Origin: Stromatinia cepivora | Taxonomy: Eukaryota; Ascomycota; Leotiomycetes; Helotiales; Sclerotiniaceae | DNA: 64,000 nucleotides | Assembly: GCA_014898415.1 (NCBI GenBank) | Contig: RCTD01000015.1 | Coordinates: 186,001-250,000 of the forward strand | Direction: 5' to 3' | In this document: positions 46,557 through 58,382 of the stretch, piece after piece | Position numbering within the stretch: position 1 is the first letter of the stretch | How the letters are laid out: each line of letters opens with the position of its first letter | Made by a program: the position numbers and the translations under genes | Notes under the pieces: model-generated | Told to the model about the DNA's origin: nothing | Database searches by the model: none | Seen by the model: only the letters and a program-made list of their open reading frames with translations

Positions 46557-47455
46557 TAGAAAGATTAAAAGAAATAATTAAATTAATTAATATCTTATAA
46601 ATCTATTATAATATTAATTAATATAATACAGTATTTGAGACTACTATTATGGAGTATAACTGAGTAAGGAATAGAGGGGAGGAAAGAAGGAAATAGATTA
46701 AGAAAATTAGAAATTGGAAATTGGAGGGAAAGAATGTATGGATATCAATTATATTATTTCATCCCATTCTATCCCATCCCATATTTTTTCTTCTTTTCTT
46801 CTGAATCTTTATATTGTTTTGATTACCTGCCTATTCGGCTCGGGATTCAAATATTCATTAGTAGATTTGAGACGATACAACGAGGAGAATTAGATTTCAC
46901 TACGAGACAGATGTTCATCAAGATAAACTTACTAAATCGAGTATTTGCATAAAAAAAAATTATTTCCATCTTCTACTAGGTATGATATATACAACCTCCC
47001 CTCCTCCCCTCTCCTTTCCTCTTCATACACACCCCTGTATCCCATATCCAATCTCCATCATAAATAAGCACTTTCATTTCATCCCTTCTCATATCATTCC
47101 ATCTCATTCCATCTCATCTCATCTCACCTCACCCAGTTCAAAACACCAACAAATACCCAACCACCCCGCATTCATCCATCAAACAAAAAAAGAGCGTAAG
47201 AATCATACCCAAACAACATTATCCATTCATAATCCCACTAGGCCAACAAAATCAACATTACCTACTAAAATATCATCAAACATCGCATTTGTCGCTCAGT
47301 CGCTACATACTCTAGTAATGCATACAATATCCAAACCGAACATGTCATATTCTGTGTTCTCTTTAAACCTGAATCCGAATTCATCATCTCGCTGTGATGT
47401 GATTATCTTCCGTTTTCCTGCTTTTTTTTCTGTCGTATATCATACCCGAAATTCC
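46557..47455. other. Intergenic downstream of the 1088-residue gene
   Basis: No gene seen. A CATCTCATTCCATCTCATCTC-type short repeat lies near 47095-47128. The right part should be the 3' untranslated region of the minus-strand gene. Confidence 0.5.
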
Positions 47456-50400
47456 TCACAATTGAGTATCCAGTTCTAAGTCGGTTTCTAAGTTTTCAGA
47501 CTGAGATTCGCTTGCTGCCACTGGTAAATTTTCGGTGTTCCGACTTGGATTCGATGGAGTTTCAAAGGATGAAATATCCTTCGCGGCAACATCATCCATC
47601 TCAATATCAGTTCCCGAGATTGAAAGTGTTCCAGCCACTGTCTCCATGTTTTCTGACGTTTCAAAGGTGGCAATTTGAGAGACTTTCTCCATTTTCTCAG
47701 TAACAGGACCTACATCAGGTGCATCAATCTCCATAACCACCTGTTTCTGCCTCTCAACCGCAATCTCAGCCTGCACCACGTCTGGTGTGTGAGTCTTCAC
47801 CGAGCTCGTAATAACAACATCTTGACCCTTCCACCCCATCGAACTTTCGATTTCCCTCATCCGTAACGTCCCATCAGAAGCAGCTTGTCTCAGCTGTTCA
47901 TACCCTCTCTGGTCCACACTTTGACCAACTTCATACCTATGATTTTGGATGATAATATCTGGTGCATATTTTGGCATTACCATTTCTTTTGGGTGACTTG
48001 GTTTAAGTGCCAGGAACAAAACTGCTACGCTGAGGAGTATAATGAGTATGTTTTTCCGATCGTGCATTACTACCCCTGCAGCTTCGACCAAAAGTTCGCT
48101 GAGTGATTCATCGCCTGGAGGTGTACGAGTTCTCGAAGTAGTAGAGGAGTCTTTGTTCCGGGGAGAAGCTTTATTATAGATATCCTTTAGACGTGCTTCT
48201 TCGGTCGAGTTTTCTTGTTCTTCGAATCTTCGTTTGGAGTTTTTTTCCTCCTTGGCTTTCCTCGAAACTTCCTCTTCCTTCAAAATCTTCCTTGCTTCTT
48301 CCTCAACTTCTTTCTGTTCGGCCAATTCTGCCTCGAAAATTCTTTGTGCTTCTTCTTCTAAAGCTTTCTGTTCGGCGACTTCTGCTTCATGAATACGTTG
48401 TGCTTCTTCTTCCAATGCTTTGTTGGCAGCCATCTCTTCTTCGTGAAGTTGTTGCGCTTCTGCTTCTAGTTCTTTGGCAGTTTGGTCTTCTTCATTAGCA
48501 TTCGAGGGCTTGGCTTCGAGGTCAGCGAACTTTTGGGCCTCTTCCGCTTCTTCATGGAGTCGTAAGGCTTCCTCTTCAAGCTGCCTAACTTCTTCCTCTT
48601 CGACTCTAGCTGCCTCTTCTTCCTCCTGTCGTAATGCTTCATCTTCCCGAGCAATTCTCTCAGCCTCTTCTTCAGCAACTTTCGCAGCAGCTACGAGCCA
48701 TTCTTCACGAGCATTTCGAGACTCAACATCTCCCCTCTTCTGACGTAAAGTAACCTTAGCCAAATCTCGCTCATGTAATCGTTGAGCTTCAGACCCTAGA
48801 CTTTCACCACAAGAATCATCATCAGAATATTGATCAAAACCATCTTCTCGACCCCTCTCTTCTGCTTCTCGTAACCTCTCAATAAGATCTTCCATATCCT
48901 CAACCATCCATGGTTGAACAAATGGTTCAATTTCCACATCCACTCTTTCCATCTCCCTCCATGCAGCCGCCCAAGCACCTGCTCTCATTAACCCATTACT
49001 TGCAAAAATCTTGATATTAAATCTTTTATCATCTCCATCTTGATCATCATCCTCATATCTGACATCTCGACGACATATGTCGCACCAAACCTTCTCCGGC
49101 CTGTTTTTAAATCGACCTGTACTACCAAATCCACTATCTCTCTCGTCTGCAGAATCATCATCCGAGGATGTAGTATTTGGTCCAATATAATGACCACACC
49201 GGAGGATTTTGGCCCGAGGACGGACGGGAAGTTCTAAAGCATCGAGGAATCTCTCTTCGAGGCATTCATAACTATCCTGTGGATGAGGGAGTAATATTCC
49301 ACGTGTAAGAATTGTATCACTGAGTTTTTCTTGCAGAAGATAATATGCCTCACGAATGTTGTAAAGATTTGCTGGCAATTCTGGAGCGACAATAGCCTTG
49401 GAATATTGCCATTGAAGTGGGAGGACGGTGACATGTAAAAGAACGAGAGGAGACTCTTCCCTATCCTTCTTGAAACGAGTTGGTGTACGACTTTTGGAGT
49501 ATTGAGAACCAGTTGGGGTACCGAGACGAGAATTTTGTTGTCGTTTGGATGAATGAGGGGTAGAGAAGAGTGAAGGTGCTGGAGAATACATTTGCATTGC
49601 ACGAATATCGGAGGGTGTACGGAAAGGGTGTCGTGGAACTTTCCGAGGACTACATGATGAATCTCTTGCTCTCGGTGCAGATATATGAGAAATGCCACTA
49701 GGAATCTGTGAGATGACAGACTCTGTAGCAGCCTCTTCACCAACAACTGGTGAATTGAGTTCAATCAATTGTTGAGCTTCTGTACTCAAATCAAGCTGTC
49801 GGTTCGATTGCCATGAGCTTCGATTACTCATACTCATTCCGTTAGGTGCCTCGTCTGCGGAATTCACAGAGAAACTAGGACTTTCTCCAGAACCATTACT
49901 AAAAACATCATCTTCGACATCTCCATAATGTGAGCTGCTATGTCTACTTTCTATGTCTTCACCTCCTGCATATCCACGTTCCGTTTCGGCATCGGTACTG
50001 GAAAGGTCGTGGTGGAGAACACTATCCTCGTCCTCTGTTTCTCCATCGTCTTCTAATGTAGCCTTTGTGGTATCAAATGTCAATTCTGCTCCATCTTGCC
50101 CATCGTATGAATTTCGTTCGTAGCCCCCACCGGTTCGCATACTCAAAAGAGAATCATCATGATCTTCTGGTTCGTAGCCTCCATCTGTTTGTGTACCTAG
50201 AATTGAATCGTTGTGATCGTTCGCAGCCCTACTCCTCTCAGGATCGTCCTCTTCAATACTCTCCACAACCTTTCTTGCTGCAGCTTTGATCTCCGCTTCA
50301 ATTTTTTGCATCTGCAATTTCCTTGCTATCGCTCGTTTGCGCTTCTCCTCTCTCGCATGTTTGCAATCTTCACAATCATCGTGTTCGTAGTGTTTCGATC

Positions 50401-50722
50401 TTGTATCCTCGAGTATTGAATCGTCTTCTTGTAACTCCGATAACTCTTGATCCAATATAGAACCTCCTTCTTGTAACTCCGATAACTCTTGATCCAATAT
50501 AGAATCCCCTTCAACCTCAGACTCTTCCATCTCAATTCTCTCTTCTGCACGTCTTTGTGGATCCTTCGACTGAGACATCACTTCACCGATGTCTTTCTCC
50601 TCACTTGTCGCATTCTCCCCGCGTACTTTTTTGATATCTATATCTTCATCCATATCGTTCATACAATTGGAATCTTCATGAATGATAAAATCTGATTGTC
50701 GACGGGAATTTGATTGTGACAT
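47456..50722 (-). CDS. Large acidic coiled-coil protein with one C-terminal TM segment
   Basis: A single uninterrupted frame of 1088 residues from the ATG at 50722. The N-terminal about 420 residues are acidic, Ser-rich and disordered, with an internal duplication of SILDQELSELQE (residues about 74-105). A folded block follows at about residues 425-605 (SPLVLLHVTVLPLQWQYSKA, then ECLEERFLDALELP, CGHYIGPN and VWCDICRRDVRY, with Cys pairs that may bind metal, then FVQPWMVEDMEDLI). Residues about 640-865 form a Glu-rich coiled coil with repeats of EEEAQRI.EAE.AEQKAL. One TM helix (NILIILLSVAVLFLALKP, about 887-906) precedes a 180-residue tail. Related large fungal proteins are sometimes labelled pathway-specific nitrogen regulator, a name I do not trust. 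The layout suggests a membrane-anchored scaffold (ER or nuclear envelope). Function unknown. Confidence 0.85.
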   Translation of the reverse strand: MSQSNSRRQSDFIIHEDSNCMNDMDEDIDIKKVRGENATSEEKDIGEVMSQSKDPQRRAEERIEMEESEVEGDSILDQELSELQEGGSILDQELSELQEDDSILEDTRSKHYEHDDCEDCKHAREEKRKRAIARKLQMQKIEAEIKAAARKVVESIEEDDPERSRAANDHNDSILGTQTDGGYEPEDHDDSLLSMRTGGGYERNSYDGQDGAELTFDTTKATLEDDGETEDEDSVLHHDLSSTDAETERGYAGGEDIESRHSSSHYGDVEDDVFSNGSGESPSFSVNSADEAPNGMSMSNRSSWQSNRQLDLSTEAQQLIELNSPVVGEEAATESVISQIPSGISHISAPRARDSSCSPRKVPRHPFRTPSDIRAMQMYSPAPSLFSTPHSSKRQQNSRLGTPTGSQYSKSRTPTRFKKDREESPLVLLHVTVLPLQWQYSKAIVAPELPANLYNIREAYYLLQEKLSDTILTRGILLPHPQDSYECLEERFLDALELPVRPRAKILRCGHYIGPNTTSSDDDSADERDSGFGSTGRFKNRPEKVWCDICRRDVRYEDDDQDGDDKRFNIKIFASNGLMRAGAWAAAWREMERVDVEIEPFVQPWMVEDMEDLIERLREAEERGREDGFDQYSDDDSCGESLGSEAQRLHERDLAKVTLRQKRGDVESRNAREEWLVAAAKVAEEEAERIAREDEALRQEEEEAARVEEEEVRQLEEEALRLHEEAEEAQKFADLEAKPSNANEEDQTAKELEAEAQQLHEEEMAANKALEEEAQRIHEAEVAEQKALEEEAQRIFEAELAEQKEVEEEARKILKEEEVSRKAKEEKNSKRRFEEQENSTEEARLKDIYNKASPRNKDSSTTSRTRTPPGDESLSELLVEAAGVVMHDRKNILIILLSVAVLFLALKPSHPKEMVMPKYAPDIIIQNHRYEVGQSVDQRGYEQLRQAASDGTLRMREIESSMGWKGQDVVITSSVKTHTPDVVQAEIAVERQKQVVMEIDAPDVGPVTEKMEKVSQIATFETSENMETVAGTLSISGTDIEMDDVAAKDISSFETPSNPSRNTENLPVAASESQSENLETDLELDTQL

Positions 50723-52301
50723 TTGACCTCGACTTTCGAAATAGTTTCGTCTCTATCCGTTTGTAGCGAAGATCGGAAGTAAATATTGACGGAACGGTTC
50801 ATGCAGCAACCCGTTTTTAATCTTGATGATTAGTACGAGGATCAAATGGATGGTGGAACCAAAGTGCAATGAGAACAATATCATTAGGTCGTTAATATGC
50901 AAGTAAAATAGAAAAGCCAGTTGTCGAAATATGAAGTTACACTGACTGAAGAAAAGAAAGTGTTGAATTGAGTCGGTTGTCGTAGTAACCATGTAAATAT
51001 TGTAGGGGGGAATGAATGGAAGATCAAATTTATCCTGGTAGAAATGCGAAAAAGGTGGAATGAGTTGGGGAAACACAATAACGAACAAATCAATTGTTAC
51101 AATACTGGTAGGGATAAGTGACTCCTTCGAGCTGATTTAATGGTTATTCAGCCAAAGTATTAGAATGTCGGTGAGTTATCATTGTGGTAGGGTTAGTGTT
51201 GCCCTGCATTGGTCCCGGTGAGGTAGGTGGACCTTGAATTGGATTTTCAAGAGATGGTTGAGAAGAAGATGAATGGAAAGAAGCCAGAGCTAATTCCAAT
51301 TTACCCTCATCGTCGTCCAGAAAATGACAATTGGTGTGACCGATGTACTCTGTATTGACCACTTTGTAAAGAAGATGCAACTTATGGTACAACACAGCAA
51401 CTATTACACTTCATTTATCTATCAAGCCATATGCAATGTAGAGATCATTCATTGACTTGCTAAATGTCCATCATTGAAGCATTGAAGCATTGAAGCTTTG
51501 AAGCTTTGTTTTCTTTCTTGCTTGGACCGACACAGATATTCCACAGATATTCCACCAAACTCAGCATAGTTCAACTTTTGTAACACAAATACTCGATATA
51601 AAAATCGAGGCCGTTGCCATTACTCCAAGGATTGATTGTACTACAATGCACATATTCGAGTAGCAAATAATTAATTATCATTACTCGTACAAAGGAGTAC
51701 AACCCTACCGGATAAACTGACTTGCTTACATCGTCCATGTCGTACAACGAAAGGTTGATATTTTGTCGAGGTTCCATGCATATCACGATATTATCACGAT
51801 ATTATCACGATATTATCACGATATTATCACGATACTTTATCTTGAAATATTTAAAAACCTTCATGTTCTAGATTTCTAAGATTCTAACATCCTATAATCA
51901 ATGCAAGTAATAACATCCTCATCTAAGAAACCACGCCCAACGATGTCATGATACCTTTAATTCAGGGGTCAACTAGTCTTATCTTCTCCTCATGCATTCC
52001 AAAAACCAAGGCCAGATGCTAGAAATTGAAAGTTGGTCCAAATTTTCCAAGCTTATTTGCCTTTAGACTATATTCTAGCATTTGACAATGAGGCGGCGTG
52101 AATTATTTCCAAGTAAATAATGGAGGGGCATGCGCGTTTCAAAAAATGGAATTTCTTGTTCATTATTTATTCTCTTGCTTTCCCTGGGTACTATCTTTTT
52201 TTTCTTGTTCATTCTACATAACTATACACTCGTTCTACATATAATTTACCATTTTGGATATCCTCATACTCCAGGAAAGTCCATCCTAGAAATCCATCAA
52301 G
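50723..52301. other. Intergenic between divergent genes
   Basis: The left part is the promoter of the 1088-residue gene, the right part that of the amylase. It contains small repeats: CATTGAAG units near 51473-51502 and the 11-bp repeat listed separately. No gene recognised. Confidence 0.5.
51781..51835 (+). repeat. 11-bp tandem repeat, five copies
   Basis: TATCACGATAT is repeated five times head to tail, the last ending TATCACGATAC. Confidence 0.95.
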
Positions 52302-54080
52302 ATGGGGGATATCAACGAAGAAAGTAAGTAAATACTCAACCATCAAGATATTCAAGAGCAAGACATCCAAGGGAATTAATCTAACATCCATAGGAAAACC
52401 TACTCCGGAAAACATGACCATGCTCCAAGCCTTCGAATGGTATGTTCCAGGCGATCATAAACATTGGCAAAGACTTCACGATGCTATTCCATCTCTCAAG
52501 GCCATTGGTATCGACAATATGTGGATCCCACCCGGATGTAAAGCTTCTTCTCAATCCGGAAATGGTTATGATATATACGATCTCTACGATCTTGGAGAAT
52601 TTGACCAAAAGGGAGGAAAGGGTACAAAATGGGGTACCAAGGAAGAATTGGTGAAAATGGTAAAGAAAGCCAATGAAGTTGGAGTAGGAATTTATTGGGA
52701 TGCTGGTGGGTTCCTCCTCAAAATAACTTCTTAAATACAAATATACTAATATCCTCTCCTCCCTCAAGTCCTCAATCACAAAGCAGCAGCAGATCACAAA
52801 GAAAAGTGTGAAGCCCAAGAAGTCGACGAAGAAGACCGCACAAAAAATATCTCTGACCCCTACCAAATCGACGCTTGGCTCGGTTTCGACTTCCCTGGTC
52901 GTGGTGATAAATACTCCAAGCAAAAATACCACTGGTATCATTTCAGCGGTACAGATTACAACGCCGAGAACGAAAAAACCGCAATCTACAAAATCCTCGG
53001 AGATAAAACAAAAGATTGGGCAGATGATGGTGATGTAGATGGAGAGAAGGGTAATTATGATTACCTCATGTTTGCAGATTTAGATTACAATCATCCAGAG
53101 GTAGAACAAGATGTTCTGAATTGGGGAGGATGGCTCGGTGATCAAATTACTTTGAAAGGTGTGAGATTTGATGCGGTTAAACATTTCAGTGAGGATTTCT
53201 TGAGGAAATTCATTACGCTTATGAATGATAAATATGGACAAGGATGGTTTTTTGTGGGAGAATTTTGGAAGGATAGTTTGGATGATATGAATAAGTATTT
53301 GGATCGGATGGGGAGGAAGTTTAGTCTTTTTGATGCGCCGTTGGTGTATAACTTTAGCAAGTTATCCAAAACAGAGGGAGGAGATTTGAGAACTGTTTTC
53401 GATAATACCTTGGTCCAAACAGCGCCCGTTAATGCGGTTGTAAGTTCTTCTTTTCTTTTCTATTTTCCCCCTGATTATCTCTTCTTCCATACCCCCCATC
53501 CATCCCTTTCCATAAGTCAACAAAACTCAACTAACAACCCCAGACCCTAGTAATGAACCACGACACCCAACCCTACCAAGCCCTCGAAGCCCCCATAGAA
53601 CCCTTCTTCAAACCGCTCGCCTACTCCCTCATCCTCCTCCGCGTAGACGGCTACCCCTGCCTCTTCTACGGCGACCTCTACGGCATCCAAGGCGAACAGC
53701 CCTTCCCCCCGTCCTGCGGCGGCGCCCTCCCAAACCTCGTTCTCGCACGAAAACTCTACGCCTACGGCGACCAAAAAGATTATTTCGACTACCCCACCTG
53801 TATCGGCTGGGTACGATACGGAACGTGGGATCGTCCGGATGGCTGTGCAACGGTGATGAGTAATGCGGGGCCTGGAGAGAAGAGAATGTATGTTGGGGAA
53901 ATACATGCAGGGGAGAAATGGACGGATGTTTTGGGATGGGAAAAAGGAGAGGTGGTTATTGAGGGGGATGGATGGGGGACTTTTAAATGTCCGGGCACGA
54001 GTGTTAGTGTGTGGGTTAATGGGGAGGCGGAAGGGAGAGATAGGTTTGGGAGGTTTGATGATGATATTTATAAGGTGTAG
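52302..54080 (+). CDS. Intracellular alpha-amylase (GH13 family, subfamily 5 type)
   Basis: Four exons (52302-52323, 52394-52705, 52769-53439, 53544-54080; introns 70, 63 and 104 bp) give 513 residues. The start MGDINEERKPTPENMTMLQA has no signal peptide, so the enzyme should be cytosolic, unlike secreted amylases. GH13 regions are all present: DAVLNH(K) (region I), GVRFDAVKH with the nucleophile Asp246, FFVGEFW with the acid/base Glu276, and VMNHDTQ with the stabiliser Asp342. LFYGDLYGI and the C-terminal beta domain follow. The pattern FEWYVPGDHKHWQRL ... GYDIYDLYDLGEFDQKG is that of the bacterial-type GH13_5 cytoplasmic amylases found in fungi, which cleave alpha-1,4 glucans internally. 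All catalytic residues are intact. The tiny 22-bp first exon fixes the start. Confidence 0.93.
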
Positions 54081-54690
54081 ATTGTTGGGTGTATGGATGA
54101 AAGTCATTTGATATCAAAGAAAGGAGCACCTTTTGGCGTTGGCGCAGGGCCATTAGAGCGATATACACAGTAGACAGGATAAACTCATAAACTCGATAAA
54201 GATAAAAACAACCGCATGATTTTTCAACATACGAATCTAATCCAAGACATACATAGATTTCTTTCACATCATAATCATAATAAATCATTTTGCTCTTTGG
54301 TCAAGTGACGAACTCTCTGCACATAAACTCATCATCACCATTACCATCTTCCAAGATCGGTACTCGAGTACAGTACTCGAACTTCCAGGGATAAAAATAT
54401 GAATATTTCATGGAAGGGGATAGGGGAGAATTATTATTTGTTGTAGATTGGTTTGGGGGGGAGGGGGTGGAGGGTAGAGGGTGGGAGGGGTGCTTGGTGG
54501 GTGTTTGTATTGTATTTTAATTCCATTTCAAATAAAGGTGTTAAATACTGTTTTTGAAGGTTCTTTGGGTTTTAGGTGGATTTTGTACTATCTTGTTGAT
54601 TTTCGTGATTTGGCATTTTCTTTTGCTGGTGGTATTGAGAGTTCGTTGTGTTTTAGATTTTTATATTGTTTGTTGAGAAAGAAGTTAGAT
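54081..54690. other. Intergenic, T/G-biased
   Basis: No gene. From about 54480 the plus strand is strongly T- and G-biased with few C, suggesting one-sided C-to-T mutation leading into the fold-back element at 54691. Confidence 0.5.
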
Positions 54691-54942
54691 AATTGTTGGA
54701 GTTATTTTATTGATTTATTTTTGTATACCGGTAGTAAGGTTGATAGATATTTCTTAGTTAGATGGATGTTTTTGATTAATAATATATCGAGTTTATGATA
54801 GGATCTATTTATAGACAAAAACATTTTTTCTCTACAAAAATATATCAGAAGCTAATAAGTCTTATATTATTCAATCAAAACATCTAACTAAGAAATATCT
54901 ACTATTGTAGGAAAATAGATAAATAGGACAACTCCTGCAATT
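54691..54942. mobile_element. Fold-back/MITE-like element with long imperfect inverted repeats
   Basis: The arms (about 54691-54785 and 54858-54942) are inverted copies of each other: AATTGTTGGAGTTATTTTAT against AATTGCAGGAGTTGTCCTAT read inverted, then AGATATTTCTTAGTTAGAT in both. The left arm has lost C on the plus strand, giving C-to-T differences. There is no coding capacity and no clear target duplication. It would form a strong hairpin. Confidence 0.65.
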
Positions 54943-55570
54943 AATTTGTGGCTGCGCACTTTACGATGCTAATATTGGAGGGATGTATCGTCTGATGATT
55001 TTTTGTGGTCAGTCTAATCTGTATAGCCGACCTACTGAGAGACCCGGGGCTTTTCAATGGCGCTTATTGATATGGAGAATATGGAGAGTATGACAGTTCG
55101 CCTAATTGTAGTTCAATATGGCTGTCAGTCATCTTCAGGGTTACAATCAGCCGTGTCTACAGAGCGTGCAGCTTTTTTTTTAAAAAAACGTCTAGCAATG
55201 GTTATGTGGTTGCTTAATGATGTTACTCGTCCCTATGGTTTTTGGGTTGATATATCAAGGTCCTCCACCTCCGAGCTAAGATATATAATGAATATCAGAG
55301 CCTTTACCTTTTATCTCCTTTATATTGAGAAAAGTGCAGTTAAATGTGACGACAAATTCACGATTCAATAAGACTATTACCGAACCAACTGTTATTGGTA
55401 GAGGCGATAGCAATAGCGGCGACACTTTTGTACATAGCACCCACGCTTCGAATTTTACCATCGCTCCTAGCACTCCTACACCATCATGTGGGTTTGCTTC
55501 AAAACCTATTTCCCTTATATCTCCTCCCAACTCGACTCAAACTCACCTAACCACAAATACAACCACGAAT
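54943..55570. other. Intergenic or leader region
   Basis: Short ORFs at 55057 and 55325 show no motif. The second runs in the same frame as the readings of the next entry and might be its N-terminus. Confidence 0.4.
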
Positions 55571-56834
55571 ATGAATATCGCCGCCCTTGCCGCTACACTT
55601 ACGGATTCTCCACCATCATCAACTCCCCCGGCTCCTCTCCTCCCTCGCGATCGCTATGATCTAAACTATACTCGCGATTCCACCTCTTCCAATCACCTCG
55701 ATATCTAGTCCAAAAACTTCCGCACACATTATCAAACCCTCGAATTCTACCGAAAATGGACTTCACATTTCATTTCCCAGCTCTCCGGTATTCCTATCAT
55801 TCGCAACGCCATGTCCACTTCTGCATCATCTTCGACACCTCAACCACAACTACCTCTACTGTTAATACTACTCTCACTGATATTACATTTCCCGATCAAG
55901 AAGATTACTCCAACGAACTCACGATTCTAACTCGTCAAGAAAGCCTATTAAAACAATGGGAAATCGACGTTGCAAAAGCGGAGATGGAAGCCCTTTGCCA
56001 GCCTTTTACTCACTCGTCCATTATATTGCTCATCATCTCCAGAGCCCGATATTCTACTCTACCGCGCTCACACTTCGGAATCCAAATCTCCCTATTCTCA
56101 CGATATGGGAATCAGGTGTTCGGGTTGGCAAGATAGTCTGGTAAATGATCAACCGAGCGAAAAACAAATTGATGGGAGAGCCTTTCAGGCTCATTGTAAT
56201 AAGACCCAGGAACCGAGCCCTTATATCTCACGTTCATACATCTGTTGCTCGTCTCATCAAACTCATAACATCTTGTAATTGGCATCAATATCCGGAGAAT
56301 GAAGATTGCACCATTTTCATCATTTCTCTTAATAAATTAAAACGACTAGGTATCAAAGCAACTTGTACGGATGCTATCCTGAATAGCTATAACAAAGAGT
56401 ATATAAGAAATCGGCCAGGGGGTCGGCACCCAAATGGAATTAGTTATGTGACGAATAGTCATTGGTTGGTCGAGGGATGGATACCGGATCAGACCATTGT
56501 GAGTGAGATGGGGGTGCGGAGGTTTTTGGAGATAGCGAAGGATGGGGGGATAGATAGTGAGGTTATTGAGGAGAACGAGGAGTGGGATAAGGTGTTGGAG
56601 AAGAAGAAGATTGGGGTGGAGAAGTGGCCGGTGAGATGGAGTGAGGGGAGGAATGGAGTGGGGAGTGAGAAGAGTTTGAGATCTGGATCCGAAACTACGT
56701 CAGGGTTGGGGTCAGGAGTTGGAAAATTTGAAATGGGAATGGGAATTGAGGCGCATGGTGCTGGTTCTAGCATTTCCAAATCTAAGGCCTCAAGTGAGGA
56801 TATAGAAAATGCTTTATCGCGCTTGGAGCTGTGA
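55571..56834 (+). pseudogene. Unrecognised gene with shifting frames, probably decayed
   Basis: Coding-like text moves between all three plus frames. The first frame runs to a TAG at 55708 and beyond it still reads protein-like (FRTHYQTLEFYRKWTSHF). The next gives TFPDQEDYSNELTILTRQES and KQWEIDVAKAEMEAL. The third gives SLVHYIAHHLQSPIFYST, then a TAA at 56142-56144 within a possible GTAAAT donor, then LIVIRPRNRALISHVH ... ENEDCTIFIISLNKLKRLG ... to the TGA at 56834. The C-terminus is Gly/Ser-rich. Frame changes without good splice sites suggest indels. The third-frame ORF of 229 codons (56145-56834) may still be expressed. No family recognised. Confidence 0.45.
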
Positions 56835-58382
56835 TGGAGAAGTTTGAGTTTGAATTTGAACTGAGGAGATTTAAGAAGGCAGATATAGATCTAAATGGTT
56901 GTACTTTGAGCCTATGGGCTGCAGAAACTTGGAATTGTTTTGAAATTTAGGTTTACTAGGATTCTATAGAGTTGTTTTACTTATTTTTATGTTTCGGGTA
57001 TGGATATATACGTGCGTGGCTGTTGAGATGTGTGTTGATTCCACATGGTGCATTGGATGCATCGTCTCTGGTGTCTTTTTATTGCGGTGTGTAAAGGTTC
57101 GATGTTGGTGAGGATTACTCGAGTATACTTTCATGGTATTTCTTTTCATCTCATTAGGTGATGAGACTTTCTGATAATTACACAAAGAATGATGAATTAG
57201 GTTTTACTCGTTCTTACTCTGGTATGCACATGCTGGCCACGAGGATGAATCAAGTAGCTATTCGAACATTCTGTATCAGATGGTCTGCACAGTAAGGCTG
57301 ATGCAACACAAAACTGGATTGGTGCCGCACTCATAGCCTTGGTGGATAATGCTGAAGACACGACATTAATATTGTATCGGAGATGCTTCCAGCATTTCAC
57401 AAAATTTCTGAAGTTAACGATGAAAGCTCTTTTATTCATTTTGGATGTAGTTCAAATAGCAACAAATGCCCACTTACTTGGGTCTTCTATGACCGCTGAA
57501 TTTGATAGAAGATTTCTTTACGATGGCATGTTGCTCTTGCTCTGTGAAAAAAGGAAAATTGCAGAAGAAAATCCTACAAAGCATAGTCATTTTCCCAATC
57601 TCAAAGAGCTTTATCGACATGATATATCAAGCAAACTTATGCATGTATGGAATTTCTCATTATCTGGGTCAAAAGAATTGTCTCTCAAAGCAACATCTCA
57701 TGGATGTGAAGCTTTCCATGAATCCTCTGCAAGGTAGTTCGAATATTCTTTAGACCCTATTAAGCAATCAAATATAGGTGAATAAATCAAAGGGGAATTA
57801 ATCCCAATGTGCCACTATCGCATTTCATTGCGGTGAGTTTACAGGTTGTGAAAGTACTAGAAACTAGACCAGAAGCAACTCGTGTAAGACTAGCTATACC
57901 TTTGATGTTGCTGGCTTGCAAGCAGCCATGGTAATTAAAGTCAAAAGGTTGATATTACAAAGTTTATAATATTATAGAGATTTCAGATTTATGCCATCAT
58001 TACAGAAATACATAATAGCTGCTCGCACTGGTGCAAATACTCCTGCTTGGCTCGGCTAATTTTAGTGGTCATCCATCTCTGCCTTCAATGTCAATGTGCC
58101 GTGCTCCCATAATTGTCTGGCTGAGGTTTCCGCCTTCGAGTGCATGAGCGGGACTTTGAATCTCGTACTCATGTTGCGCTCCTTCATTACTGGCGACTTT
58201 TGGGGCGTAGTTGGAATAAATAAGATGTCATAGTCAGCTTCAACCCTTCACCTTTTGGGTTCCTCATTCTTCAATTAGTCGATACACTTCACACTTTCTA
58301 AAAAACCATTTTCCTCGACTATCAAGTTTGCTCCACTGATATTTGTCTTTTTTTGCATCTAGCCGCACTCTCTGAATTCGGA
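56835..58382. other. Intergenic, no gene recognised
   Basis: The longest ORF (132 codons at 57339) has no motif and overlaps equally long minus-strand ORFs, so it is probably chance. Confidence 0.45.

Noticed and set aside
46371..46600. Phe/Leu/Ser-rich ORFs of 62-64 codons
   Set aside because: Translations of the (TTTTC)n microsatellite.
53547..54107. 186-codon minus-strand ORF
   Set aside because: Exactly antisense to the last alpha-amylase exon, which has conserved catalytic residues.
57339..57737. 132-codon ORF as a gene
   Set aside because: No recognisable motif or splice context, and comparable ORFs occur on both strands of the same empty region.
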